Source: Flavobacterium salilacus subsp. salilacus (GTDB taxonomy: Bacteria; Bacteroidota; Bacteroidia; Flavobacteriales; Flavobacteriaceae). From it: a DNA stretch of 64,000 nucleotides. Under the pieces are notes generated by a model. It was not told where the DNA came from and did no database searches. It saw nothing but the letters and a program-made list of their open reading frames with translations. The first letter of the stretch is position 1. Each line of letters begins with the position of its first letter. The DNA lies in contig NZ_SKBP01000001.1 of the NCBI RefSeq assembly GCF_004634195.1, positions 62,001-126,000 on the forward strand. Reading direction: 5' to 3'. This document shows positions 24,144-33,927 of this stretch, in pieces. A program made the position numbers and the translations under genes.

Positions 24144-25106
24144 TTAAGAAATATATATTTCTAATAACGTTGCCTCTCCCGATAGCGAGTATTGTTTTAA
24201 TCCCGCAGGAACAAGTATCGTATCGCCTTTTTTAAAGCGGTATTCCGTTCCGTTAACCATAAGGGTATATGTACCCTCAGTACAAATATAAACCGTAAAA
24301 CTACTGCCGTCTTTCTCAACCGCTGCTTCACCCATTAATGGGAAATATGCTGTAGTAAAATAAGGGCAATCTACCATAATATTACCCGTGTTGGGCACTT
24401 GGGTATATTCTTTTTTAGTATCGGTAGTATTATAGTTCATCGCATCGAGAGCCTGTTGTACATGCAACTCGCGTGAGTTACCATTGGCATCTACCCTGTC
24501 CCAGTCATAAATACGGTAGGTTATATCGCTGGTTTGTTGTATTTCGGCTATAACAATACCGGCACCAATGGCGTGTATGGTTCCTGTTTCTAAAAAGAAA
24601 ACATCGCCTGCTTGTACAGGAACTTCATTCAGTATCTCAATAAGGTTTTTATTTTCCAGATGTGCCACATACTCTTCAGGGCTTGATTTTTCTTTGAAAC
24701 CTACAATTATCCTTGCACCTTCATCAGCCTGCATTACATACCACATTTCGGTTTTACCAAATGAGTTGTGGCGTTCTTTTGCCAGTTCGTCATTAGGGTG
24801 AACTTGTATCGATAAATCGTCGCGTGCATCCAGAAACTTAAACAATAACGGAAACTGAGCACCATATTGTTTATATACTCTGCTGCCCAAAATAGCTTCA
24901 GGGTAAGTATCCATTAATTCCGTTAATGGCTTACCTTCATAAACACCGTTTTTTACCACACTCACATCACCCGAAACATCCGATAGCTCCCAGCTTTCGC
25001 CGGTGGTTTCAGTAGGTATATTTTTGCCTAAATCACTCCTAAGCTTAGTACCTCCCCAAATCCTGTCTTTCAGGATGGGTTCAAAAATTAACGGATACAA
25101 TTCCAT
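24144..25106 (-). CDS. manA: Mannose-6-phosphate isomerase, class I
   Basis: A 320-residue cupin-type isomerase converting fructose-6-phosphate to mannose-6-phosphate, feeding GDP-mannose and related sugars. The start MELYPLIFEPILKDRIWGG is typical. The zinc-binding motif is LSIQVHPND, with a further Glu in EMWYVM and a His in ETGTIHAIG. The length fits the short type-I form. It is the last gene of idi-queD-manA, one base after queD. It may supply mannose-derived sugar nucleotides to the polysaccharide locus at 44-64 kb, but that link is only by pathway. Confidence 0.93.
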   Translation of the reverse strand: MELYPLIFEPILKDRIWGGTKLRSDLGKNIPTETTGESWELSDVSGDVSVVKNGVYEGKPLTELMDTYPEAILGSRVYKQYGAQFPLLFKFLDARDDLSIQVHPNDELAKERHNSFGKTEMWYVMQADEGARIIVGFKEKSSPEEYVAHLENKNLIEILNEVPVQAGDVFFLETGTIHAIGAGIVIAEIQQTSDITYRIYDWDRVDANGNSRELHVQQALDAMNYNTTDTKKEYTQVPNTGNIMVDCPYFTTAYFPLMGEAAVEKDGSSFTVYICTEGTYTLMVNGTEYRFKKGDTILVPAGLKQYSLSGEATLLEIYIS

Positions 25107-25107
25107 A

Positions 25108-25518
25108 TTACTCTCCTTTATAGGTTACAAAATTTCTCGGGGTTTCATATAGTACTACTTCCAGTTCCATAGCCACGTCTATGCGTTTTCTTATCCTGTT
25201 CCATATTACTACTACAATATTCTCGGCAGTAGGGTTCAAGTCTGCAAATTCAGGTACATCAAGGTTCAGGTTCTTATGGTCAAACGCATCCTCTACCTGG
25301 TCCTTAATAATATCTTTCAATACTTTTATATCTATAACATACCCCGTTTCGGGGTCTATATCGCCCGTTACACTCACAATAAGTTCGTAGTTATGACCAT
25401 GAAAGTTGGGGTTGTTACACTTCCCGAAAACAGCATCATTACGCTCCTCCGTCCAGTCAGGACGGTACAGGCGATGCGCGGCATTAAAGTGGGCTTTTCT
25501 GCTTACGGTTACTTTCAT
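25108..25518 (-). CDS. queD: 6-carboxytetrahydropterin synthase (QueD/PTPS family)
   Basis: A 136-residue T-fold enzyme. The zinc ligands are visible in RKAHFNAAHRL and FHGHNYELIV; the catalytic Cys lies in VFGKCNNPNFHGH, and the substrate Glu is near the C-terminus in VVLYETPRN. It converts dihydroneopterin triphosphate to 6-carboxy-tetrahydropterin for queuosine precursor synthesis, or acts in related pterin chemistry. It lies between idi and manA with almost no spacing, so they are cotranscribed. Other queuosine genes are not in the window. Confidence 0.92.
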   Translation of the reverse strand: MKVTVSRKAHFNAAHRLYRPDWTEERNDAVFGKCNNPNFHGHNYELIVSVTGDIDPETGYVIDIKVLKDIIKDQVEDAFDHKNLNLDVPEFADLNPTAENIVVVIWNRIRKRIDVAMELEVVLYETPRNFVTYKGE

Positions 25519-25524
25519 AAAGCT

Positions 25525-26061
25525 TTATTGAATTGGATTTTTATGTTCTTCGAGATAATGATAAAACTCATCAAATATTATTTTAAACCACGCGGTGTAT
25601 ATATCCGGGTTGGCTTTCATATCTTCCTTTACGGCTTCTATACCCATCCATTTCCAACTCTCTGCTTCCTCCTTGTTAATATTGGGGGTATCATCATAAT
25701 AGCCTATCATTACATGATCCAGTTCGTGCTCAGTAAGACCGTTATCAAAAGGAGCTTTGTATATAAATGAGAATAATTCTTTCAGTTCAGTCTGTATCCC
25801 CATTTCTTCCATCAGTCTGCGGTTACCCGCCTGCAAGTTGGTTTCTCCCTCGCGCTGGTGGCTACAAGTGGTGTTAGTCCATAGCAAAGGCGAATGGTAT
25901 TTTTGCGCTGCGCGCTGTTGCAGCATAATTTCATTTTTAGAGTTGAGTATAAATACCGAAAAAGCTCTGTGCAACAATGCTTTTTCATGTGCCTCCATTT
26001 TAGGCATGAGCCCTATTTGCTCGTCCTTCTCATTTACCAATATTACTTTTTCTTCTGTCAT
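25525..26061 (-). CDS. idi: Isopentenyl-diphosphate delta-isomerase (type 1)
   Basis: A 178-residue Nudix-fold enzyme interconverting IPP and DMAPP. The start MTEEKVILVNEKDEQIG is typical. The catalytic Cys is in WTNTTCSHQREGE, the Nudix-like segment is NRRLMEEMGI, and the second catalytic Glu is in LTEHELDHVMIG. It is the first gene of idi-queD-manA. It serves isoprenoid supply for menaquinone, carotenoid and undecaprenyl carriers; the last are used by the polysaccharide locus. Confidence 0.95.
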   Translation of the reverse strand: MTEEKVILVNEKDEQIGLMPKMEAHEKALLHRAFSVFILNSKNEIMLQQRAAQKYHSPLLWTNTTCSHQREGETNLQAGNRRLMEEMGIQTELKELFSFIYKAPFDNGLTEHELDHVMIGYYDDTPNINKEEAESWKWMGIEAVKEDMKANPDIYTAWFKIIFDEFYHYLEEHKNPIQ

Positions 26062-26191
26062 AGTATGCTTATAGCTCTCAAAAATAAGAAATTATTCGGG
26101 GAAATACAGGCGATATACCGCTAACCTTTATCGGTTGTAAAAAATTAAAAACATATTGTTTAAATAGTATCAGTATTTTATTTTGCTGTAA

Positions 26192-26214
26192 AGAAAAACC
26201 CGCATGTAGCGGGT
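26192..26214 (-). terminator. Rho-independent terminator of the TetR-ABC1 kinase-DUF2256 operon
   Basis: ACCCGC (26198-26203) pairs with GCGGGT (26209-26214). On the minus strand the stem is followed by a T run. It lies 34 bases after the DUF2256 stop. Confidence 0.75.
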
Positions 26215-26247
26215 CTTCAATCAATATAAATTCTAAAAACATAAAGA

Positions 26248-26400
26248 TTATTTATTACGGCAGGCATCGCTGCAATATTTTACCGCCTCCCAGTTTTTTG
26301 CCCATTTTTTACGCCAGGTAAACTCCCGACAACAAACAGGGCATATCTTAGAGGGAAGATACGATTTATTCCCTTTACTTGAGGTATTTTTCGAAGGCAT
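26248..26400 (-). CDS. DUF2256 family small zinc-finger-like protein
   Basis: A 50-residue protein too short for ordinary ORF screens. The core KSYLPSKICPVCCREFTWRK, then KWAKNWEAVKYCSDACR, is the DUF2256 signature with four spaced cysteines (CPVC and YCSDAC) that probably bind zinc. The start ATG (26400) lies inside the end of the ABC1 kinase gene, overlapping by 26 bases in another frame. It ends just before a terminator, so it closes the operon. Its function is unknown; homologues are scattered among bacteria. Confidence 0.82.
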   Translation of the reverse strand: MPSKNTSSKGNKSYLPSKICPVCCREFTWRKKWAKNWEAVKYCSDACRNK

Positions 26401-27682
26401 AAATATCAATCCGCGACCTGAGGTCGAACAACAAACTGTATAGTCCGAAAAAGGTACGGTTTACATATATAAAGTGTTTTGAACCCCGATTACCATTCAT
26501 TTTGCGTAATGTTTTATCATTAGCAAATTTCTCGCTTAGTGCTGCTATTGCATTACTAAAGTCCGGTTTACCAAAATCGAAATGTGTATGGTTATAAGGC
26601 TCTACAAATACGGTTAATAATTCTTTAAATAAATTGAAGAAATAAGCCTCATCTTCTGCCGAATCTTCTTTATGCAATACATCGAGCTGATATAGCTTTT
26701 CTTTAAAAATAGCATCATCTGCAAGAGTAGCCGGTTGTATCAGTTCAAAATACGGCTCATAAAAATCTTGTGGTAATGCCTTCATACAGCCAAAATCAAT
26801 AGCGATAAGGTTCCCTTCGTTGTCAATAAGGAAATTGCCCGGATGCGGATCAGCATGAAATTTTTTAAGACCATGTATTTGGTACATATAAAAATCATAC
26901 AGCGTTTGCCCTACTTTATCGCGCTCTTCCTGCGAGTGTTCTTCCTTAGTCCATTCCGATAAATGTTTGCCTTCCATCCAGTCCATCGTAATAATCTTTT
27001 CGCACGATAGTTCGGGATAGTACTGCGGAAATTTTAAGTCAGGTAATATACCGCAAGCCTTTCGCACAGCTTCACTTTGTTGCAGTTCCAGTGTGTAATT
27101 GGTTTCTTCCATCAACTTCCCTTCAATTTCCTGAAAGTACTCATCAGATGTTCCCTGTAGGTTAAACATACGTATGGCAATAGGTTTTACCATTGCAATA
27201 TCAGTACCTATACTCTCCCTGATACCAGGGTATTGTATTTTTACGGCAAGGTCTTTACCACCCTTTTTTGCCTTGTGTACCTGCCCTATGCTGGCTGCGT
27301 TTATACTTTCTGAATCAAACTCATCAAATAATACATAAGGCTCTACGCCAAAGTATTTTTTAAAGGTTTTCATTACTAATGGTGCCGAAAGTGGCGGTAC
27401 AGAGAATTGGCTTAGCGAAAACTTATCTACATAGCTTTGCGGCAGCAGGTTTTTTTCCATACTAAGCATTTGCGCTACCTTTAGGGCACTACCTTTTAGT
27501 TCTTTAAGCCCGTCATAAATATCAGCAGCATTATCTTCATGCAGCTCATCTTTGGTAAGCTCCGGGTTTACCATTTTCTTACCATAATATTTCAGGTAAT
27601 TACCACCTACTTTTACTCCGGTGGTTACCAGTTTGCTAACCCGTTCTATTTTATTAACGGGAATGGAATCCAGCCTTTTCAT
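26375..27682 (-). CDS. ABC1/UbiB family atypical kinase
   Basis: A 435-residue protein of the ABC1/ADCK (UbiB) family. It carries the family's Ala-rich KxGQ-type helix in altered form (ELKGSALKVAQMLS), AASIGQVHKAK (an A-rich loop in place of a Gly-rich one), AVKIQYPG (ATP-binding Lys), KKFHADPHPGNFLI (catalytic loop) and AIDFGCM (DFG-like). UbiB proteins support quinone synthesis or lipid transport. No ubiquinone genes lie nearby; the organism probably uses menaquinone. It starts 3 bases after the TetR gene, so the two are cotranscribed. Confidence 0.9.
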   Translation of the reverse strand: MKRLDSIPVNKIERVSKLVTTGVKVGGNYLKYYGKKMVNPELTKDELHEDNAADIYDGLKELKGSALKVAQMLSMEKNLLPQSYVDKFSLSQFSVPPLSAPLVMKTFKKYFGVEPYVLFDEFDSESINAASIGQVHKAKKGGKDLAVKIQYPGIRESIGTDIAMVKPIAIRMFNLQGTSDEYFQEIEGKLMEETNYTLELQQSEAVRKACGILPDLKFPQYYPELSCEKIITMDWMEGKHLSEWTKEEHSQEERDKVGQTLYDFYMYQIHGLKKFHADPHPGNFLIDNEGNLIAIDFGCMKALPQDFYEPYFELIQPATLADDAIFKEKLYQLDVLHKEDSAEDEAYFFNLFKELLTVFVEPYNHTHFDFGKPDFSNAIAALSEKFANDKTLRKMNGNRGSKHFIYVNRTFFGLYSLLFDLRSRIDIYAFEKYLK

Positions 27683-27685
27683 ATA

Positions 27686-28345
27686 TTAAGCTGTAAATTT
27701 TTCTTTCCATAAAAACTTGCCCAAATCAAACAGGCTTTGCAATGGTGTGTTATACACCAAGTCTGACGATGCTTTTACCGATTTTTCGATAAATATATCT
27801 GTTTTTTCAAAACCGGGCGAGGTATCCTTCATCCAGAATTTAAATACCGACAGGAATTGTAACCATGCCGCTTCGCGAAGTGCATTACTTTGTGCCTTGT
27901 CTGCACGTTCATTTTGCATCTCAAAAGGTTTATCCAGCACTTCGGCAGCATAGGCAGTAAACACTTTTCGAAGTTCTTTCATTTTAAGCAGGCTACGCAA
28001 CGATGAATTGTCGTTGTCCATAAGGTACATGATGAAACTGCGATTTGCTGTTGCCAATTCAAAAAAGGTAAAGTAAAAAGCAGATAGTTTTTGTGTGCCG
28101 CCATACTCCGCATAATTGGGCGATTGCTGCAACATTTCGAGTGTATAGGTAAACATCTCTGTAAAATAGTGATGCTCTAATGTTTCGAAAGAATTGAAAA
28201 AGGCATAAAAATCAGCCTCCTCAAAGCCATTATCTTTAGCAAACTTATATACCGTAGCCGGGCGACTGCCATTCATAAGGCAATAGTCCGTATATCTCGC
28301 TATAATGTCTGATTTAGTCGGTGTTTTTATTTTTTTTGTTGCCAT
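27686..28345 (-). CDS. TetR-family transcriptional regulator (C-terminal-domain type)
   Basis: A 219-residue protein beginning MATKKIKTPTKSDIIARYTD; a longer frame gives 16 extra residues overlapping the operator. The N-terminal helix-turn-helix fits SRPATVYKFAKDNGFEEADF, then YAFFNSFETLEHHYF. The rest is an all-helical ligand or dimer domain. It is the first gene of the TetR-ABC1 kinase-DUF2256 operon. A 26-base inverted repeat with further half-sites lies in its promoter, which suggests self-regulation. The effector is unknown. Confidence 0.82.
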   Translation of the reverse strand: MATKKIKTPTKSDIIARYTDYCLMNGSRPATVYKFAKDNGFEEADFYAFFNSFETLEHHYFTEMFTYTLEMLQQSPNYAEYGGTQKLSAFYFTFFELATANRSFIMYLMDNDNSSLRSLLKMKELRKVFTAYAAEVLDKPFEMQNERADKAQSNALREAAWLQFLSVFKFWMKDTSPGFEKTDIFIEKSVKASSDLVYNTPLQSLFDLGKFLWKEKFTA

Positions 28346-28357
28346 AGTAGTACGTAT

Positions 28358-28423
28358 TTTGTTCAACAAATTTACTAAATGGTAAAGCAACAATATGTTG
28401 AACGCGTGTTAATTATCGTTCAA
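28358..28423 (-). promoter_or_regulatory. Promoter and probable TetR operator region
   Basis: On the minus strand the -7 element TAAATTTG lies at 28374-28367. It overlaps TTTGTTCAACAAA, a perfect palindrome (28358-28370). Further upstream TTGAACG (28398-28404) and CGTTCAA (28417-28423) form an inverted repeat with a 12-base spacer. The shared half-site GTTCAA/TTGAAC occurs three times in 66 bases, overlapping the promoter of the TetR gene, so negative autoregulation is likely. Confidence 0.55.
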
Positions 28424-28467
28424 AAATTTTGAAAGTTCAGAAAGTTGATTACTGTTCATGCAATATT

Positions 28468-30021
28468 TTAAACACACTTCAATGCGCACTTCTCTCCGTC
28501 TATAGCTGCCGAGATAATACCGCCCGCGTAGCCCGCCCCTTCACCACAAGGATACAGCCCTTTTATTTGTACATGCTCCAGTGTTTCAGCATCGCGCGGA
28601 ATGCGTACCGGCGATGAGGTTCTCGATTCGGGTGCGTGCAGTATGGCTTCGTTAGTAAGGTAACCGCGCATTGATTTACCGAACTCTATAAAGCCTTCGC
28701 ATAAGGTTTGTGTAATAAAATTAGGAAACACCTGCCCTAATTCTACCGAAGTAGTACCCGGAACATAGGAGGTTTTAGGAATATCTATCGATACTTTGCT
28801 TTGCGTAAAATCGACCATACGCTGTGCAGGCACACGTTGCGTTTCGCCCGCCAAATGCCATGCCTGTTGCTCGATAGCTTTTTGGAATTCCATTCCTGCT
28901 AAAGCACCAAATTTGGCAAACGGCTTAAAGTCTTCGAGTTTTAATTCTACTACTATACCCGAGTTGGCTGTTTCCTGGTCGCGCTTGGAGGGCGACCAAC
29001 CATTGGTTACCACCTCGCCGGGGCTGGTAGCACAGGGCGCGATAACCCCACCGGGGCACATGCAGAAAGAGTACATTCCTCTGCCTCTTACTTGTTTTAC
29101 AATGGAGTAAGGCGATGGCGGTAAATAATCGCCCCTGCCTGTAGTAATATCACAACTGTATTGAATGCTGTCTATCAAGCTCTGCGGATGCTCGGCCCGA
29201 ACGCCAAGCGCAAAGGGTTTTGCCTCTATATATATCTTTTTTCGGTCTAATAATTCAAATATATCCCGAGCAGAATGTCCTGTGGCAAGTATTATTTTAT
29301 TTGCTTTAATACTATCATTATTTTGGGTAGTAACACCTTCTACCCTATTGCCTTTTACTACTATATCGGTAACTCGGGTATCAAATAATACCTTTCCGCC
29401 ATGTTCGATTATTTTTTCGCGTATGGCTTTAATAATATTCGGTAGTTTGTTTGTCCCAATATGCGGATGTGCCTCTACCAGTATATCGGGCGATGCACCA
29501 AAGGCTACAAACAGGCGGAGTATCCTGTCAACATCGCCACGTTTTTTAGAACGGGTATAAAGTTTTCCGTCAGAATAGGTTCCGGCACCGCCTTCGCCAT
29601 AACAGTAGTTAGAATCTTGGTTTACAATATGGTCGCGGTTAATGGCTTTCAGGTCGCGGCGGCGTGCCTGTACATCTTTACCACGCTCTAAAACAATGGG
29701 TTTTATACCCAGTTCTATCAACTGTAATGCTGCAAATAGCCCCGCAGGTCCTGCTCCTATAATAATTACCTCACGAGCATTGCTTACATCTTTATACTCC
29801 GGCAGGGGTATGGCTGTTTCCTGATACTCTTCATGATAATATACCGCTACTTTCAGGTTTATTTTTACTGTTTTTTGGCGGGCATCTATAGAGCGTTTTA
29901 GTATTACCAAATGGTTTATTTCACTTGGGCTGATATGCATTAGCTTAGCAACATGATCGGTAAGTAACGGCATTTGTGCAGCAACCTCCGGGGCAACCTG
30001 TATCTGGAGTTCTCTTGGCAT
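28468..30021 (-). CDS. FAD-dependent oxidoreductase (COG2509-like)
   Basis: A 517-residue flavoprotein. It has a small N-terminal domain of about 85 residues, then the Rossmann dinucleotide site EVIIIGAGPAGLFAALQLIE near residue 90. Inside are ERGKDVQARRRDLKAINRD, GEGGAGTYSDGKLYTR, IILATGHSARDIF and, near the end, LYPCGEGAGYAGGIISAAID, the FAD-binding tail. This matches the COG2509 uncharacterised dehydrogenase family. The substrate is unknown. Transcribed alone; about 120 bases separate it from the TetR promoter, and a REP-like repeat lies beyond its start. Confidence 0.86.
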   Translation of the reverse strand: MPRELQIQVAPEVAAQMPLLTDHVAKLMHISPSEINHLVILKRSIDARQKTVKINLKVAVYYHEEYQETAIPLPEYKDVSNAREVIIIGAGPAGLFAALQLIELGIKPIVLERGKDVQARRRDLKAINRDHIVNQDSNYCYGEGGAGTYSDGKLYTRSKKRGDVDRILRLFVAFGASPDILVEAHPHIGTNKLPNIIKAIREKIIEHGGKVLFDTRVTDIVVKGNRVEGVTTQNNDSIKANKIILATGHSARDIFELLDRKKIYIEAKPFALGVRAEHPQSLIDSIQYSCDITTGRGDYLPPSPYSIVKQVRGRGMYSFCMCPGGVIAPCATSPGEVVTNGWSPSKRDQETANSGIVVELKLEDFKPFAKFGALAGMEFQKAIEQQAWHLAGETQRVPAQRMVDFTQSKVSIDIPKTSYVPGTTSVELGQVFPNFITQTLCEGFIEFGKSMRGYLTNEAILHAPESRTSSPVRIPRDAETLEHVQIKGLYPCGEGAGYAGGIISAAIDGEKCALKCV

Positions 30022-30044
30022 GGCGCAAAATTAAGACATTTTTT

Positions 30045-30119
30045 GTCATTGAGAAGAACCAAGCACTCTTTTCATATCATAGATATTGCCACGCCCCAAT
30101 GCGTTACACTCGCAATGAC
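30045..30119. repeat. REP-like imperfect palindrome
   Basis: GTCATTG (30045-30051) and CAATGAC (30113-30119) are inverted arms of a 75-base element that also holds ACTCGCAATGAC-type sequence on one side. The GTCATTGCGAG core is a well-known type of dispersed intergenic repeat in many bacteria. It lies between the flavoprotein start and the DUF2891 stop. Confidence 0.55.
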
Positions 30120-30161
30120 GGGAAGGAGTTTAAACTGAATGCTGAGACCGATTACTGAAAG

Positions 30162-31217
30162 CTACTTGCCCTTCTCCTCAAAAGCATATAATGCAAAACT
30201 TGCCAACCAATGCTCGCCTGCATAATCGCCATCTACTATAGCGGGTAATGAGTGCATAAGGTGTTTATTGGCAAGGGCTTTCAAGTGCCCTAATTGCTTA
30301 GGGTATTGGTTGGCAAGACGATAAAAGTTCCAGGCACGGCTAAAGTTAAGCCCATCAAGGTGTACCAAATGCCCGTCGCTCCTGTCAGATACTTTACCCG
30401 GCTCCCAATCGTAATTTTTATTGAAAAGCGGGGGAGCAAAATCTTTCAGCCATTTCAGGAATTCCTTTTCAGGCAGTATGCGTTGCATAATCCCTGCCTC
30501 TTCCATACAAGGGGAAAGAAAATCAGTACCGCTGGGTTCCCATATAAAAGGGCAATCCACATCGTTTTTAAACAGTCGTAACGCATTTTCCCTAATACTG
30601 TTTTGTAACGGAACATTCTTGGTATGAATGGCATAGTCCCATGCGAACGACATCCCAAAAGCAGTATTGGTATGTGTACCCACCCTTAGCGGATAGTTTA
30701 ACTTGGGTAAAAACTCAATATAACGTTCAGCAATTATATTACTTAAGGGTCGTAAGTTATCGGCTATTTTTTTTGCAAAAGGTTCATTATACGTATCCAG
30801 TTCCTGTTGCAATTTTAATAGCCATGCCCAGCCATAGGTACGCTCAAAAGACTTTTCGTGCTTTTTACTCAGGTATGCTATTTCCTGTGCGATATTCTCT
30901 TTAGATAAGTTTATTATGAGTTTGCTAATAACTTCTTCTTTCCTGTCAAGATTTGGGAATTGTTTTAATAAATATACTAAACTCCAATGCCCATGTACTG
31001 AGGAATGCCAGTCGAAACAGCCATAAAAAGCAGGGTGCAAAACTTTAGGGCCGGCTATCTCTGTGGAGTCGGCAAGTAACTGGCTTAATTTGTTGGGATA
31101 TTCCTGCTGGAGGCATTTAAGCGGTAAGCCGGCAAGACCATTGGCACGTTCTATGGTTAACTCCTGAGAAAAGGAAAGTGTTGTAACTAATACAACCAGA
31201 TAGTATGTATATCGCAT
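30162..31217 (-). CDS. DUF2891 family exported protein
   Basis: A 351-residue protein with signal peptide MRYTYYLVVLVTTLSFSQ. The mature protein is an alpha-helical barrel-like domain of the DUF2891 family: HPAFYGCFDWHSSVHGHWSL, then SFERTYGWAWLLKLQQEL, RVGTHTNTAFGMSFAWDYA and DFLSPCMEEAGIMQRI. Conserved His, Trp and Asp residues (FDWHSSVHGHW) suggest an enzyme, possibly a glycosidase-like fold, but no reaction is established. It is transcribed alone. Confidence 0.84.
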   Translation of the reverse strand: MRYTYYLVVLVTTLSFSQELTIERANGLAGLPLKCLQQEYPNKLSQLLADSTEIAGPKVLHPAFYGCFDWHSSVHGHWSLVYLLKQFPNLDRKEEVISKLIINLSKENIAQEIAYLSKKHEKSFERTYGWAWLLKLQQELDTYNEPFAKKIADNLRPLSNIIAERYIEFLPKLNYPLRVGTHTNTAFGMSFAWDYAIHTKNVPLQNSIRENALRLFKNDVDCPFIWEPSGTDFLSPCMEEAGIMQRILPEKEFLKWLKDFAPPLFNKNYDWEPGKVSDRSDGHLVHLDGLNFSRAWNFYRLANQYPKQLGHLKALANKHLMHSLPAIVDGDYAGEHWLASFALYAFEEKGK

Positions 31218-31296
31218 AAAGAATCTGTTTACTTCAAAGATATTTATTTTGATGACAAAGTTTATAACTTTACAGCTTTAAACTTTGGGATTTATA

Positions 31297-31530
31297 ATGA
31301 GAAAAATAAAACTAATATGGGATTTTCGCGGTCCTGCCTCGGCAAAAACTGCCGAACATCACGAAATACACCTTAAAGAATATATTGCTATAGAAAAATT
31401 ACCGCTCAATATTACGGGTTTTGATAGTATAAATGAGATGCATGCTATTGCATGGATGGTAGTAACTGATGATTTTATGATACCCGTGCGCGATGCTTTA
31501 AAACCGCATAGGGGGGAGATAGCCCCCTGA
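31297..31530 (+). CDS. Small conserved-looking protein of unknown function
   Basis: A 77-residue protein starting MRKIKLIWDFRGPASAKTAE; a start 12 bases upstream is also open. Recognisable features are WDFRG, AEHHEIHLKEY and INEMHAIAWMVV; these look like a compact soluble fold rather than random translation. The C-terminus GEIAP* falls within a repeat arm at 31521, so the last five residues may come from repeat insertion. No function is proposed. Confidence 0.6.
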   Translation: MRKIKLIWDFRGPASAKTAEHHEIHLKEYIAIEKLPLNITGFDSINEMHAIAWMVVTDDFMIPVRDALKPHRGEIAP

Positions 31531-31546
31531 CCCCCAAAGAGGGAAA
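31521..31546 (+). repeat. Left arm of an inverted C/G-rich repeat pair
   Basis: AGCCCCCTGACCCCCAAAGA and the following GGGAAA mirror the right arm at 31621-31644. The arm forms the last codons and stop of the preceding small gene. The pair is separated by about 75 bases holding a terminator hairpin. Confidence 0.7.
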
Positions 31547-31555
31547 ATCGTATCA

Positions 31556-31586
31556 ATAAAAAAGCCGAAACTTAGAGTTTCGGCTT
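31556..31586 (-). terminator. Rho-independent terminator between the small gene and recQ
   Basis: AAGCCGAAACT (31562-31572) pairs with AGTTTCGGCTT (31576-31586) around TAG. The A run on its left becomes a T tract on the minus strand, so it mainly ends recQ. Confidence 0.82.
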
Positions 31587-31620
31587 CATATCATGTTATT
31601 TCATCTTCAATCGTTAAAAA

Positions 31621-31643
31621 TTCCCCTTTGGGGGTTAGGGGGC

Positions 31644-31644
<1 letters not shown>
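31621..31644 (-). repeat. Right arm of an inverted C/G-rich repeat pair
   Basis: Read on the minus strand this is AAGCCCCCTAACCCCCAAAG and then GGGAA, nearly identical to the left arm at 31521-31546. It begins immediately after the recQ stop codon. The two arms and the hairpin between them make a compact element of about 124 bases. Confidence 0.7.
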
Positions 31645-33839
<2,195 letters not shown>

Positions 33840-33861
33840 TATTTATTAATAGTAATTTACA

Positions 33862-33869
33862 TAAATTTG
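33862..33869 (+). promoter_or_regulatory. -7 promoter element of the kdsD-tatC-CMD-lptB operon
   Basis: TAAATTTG is an exact TAnnTTTG match in the 88-base space between the divergent recQ and kdsD genes, 59 bases before the TTG start at 33928. Confidence 0.42.
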
Positions 33870-33927
33870 CAGAACCTAAATATACAAAAATCTTTAATAC
33901 GCACAACTTTTTAAACATTAACAAAGT

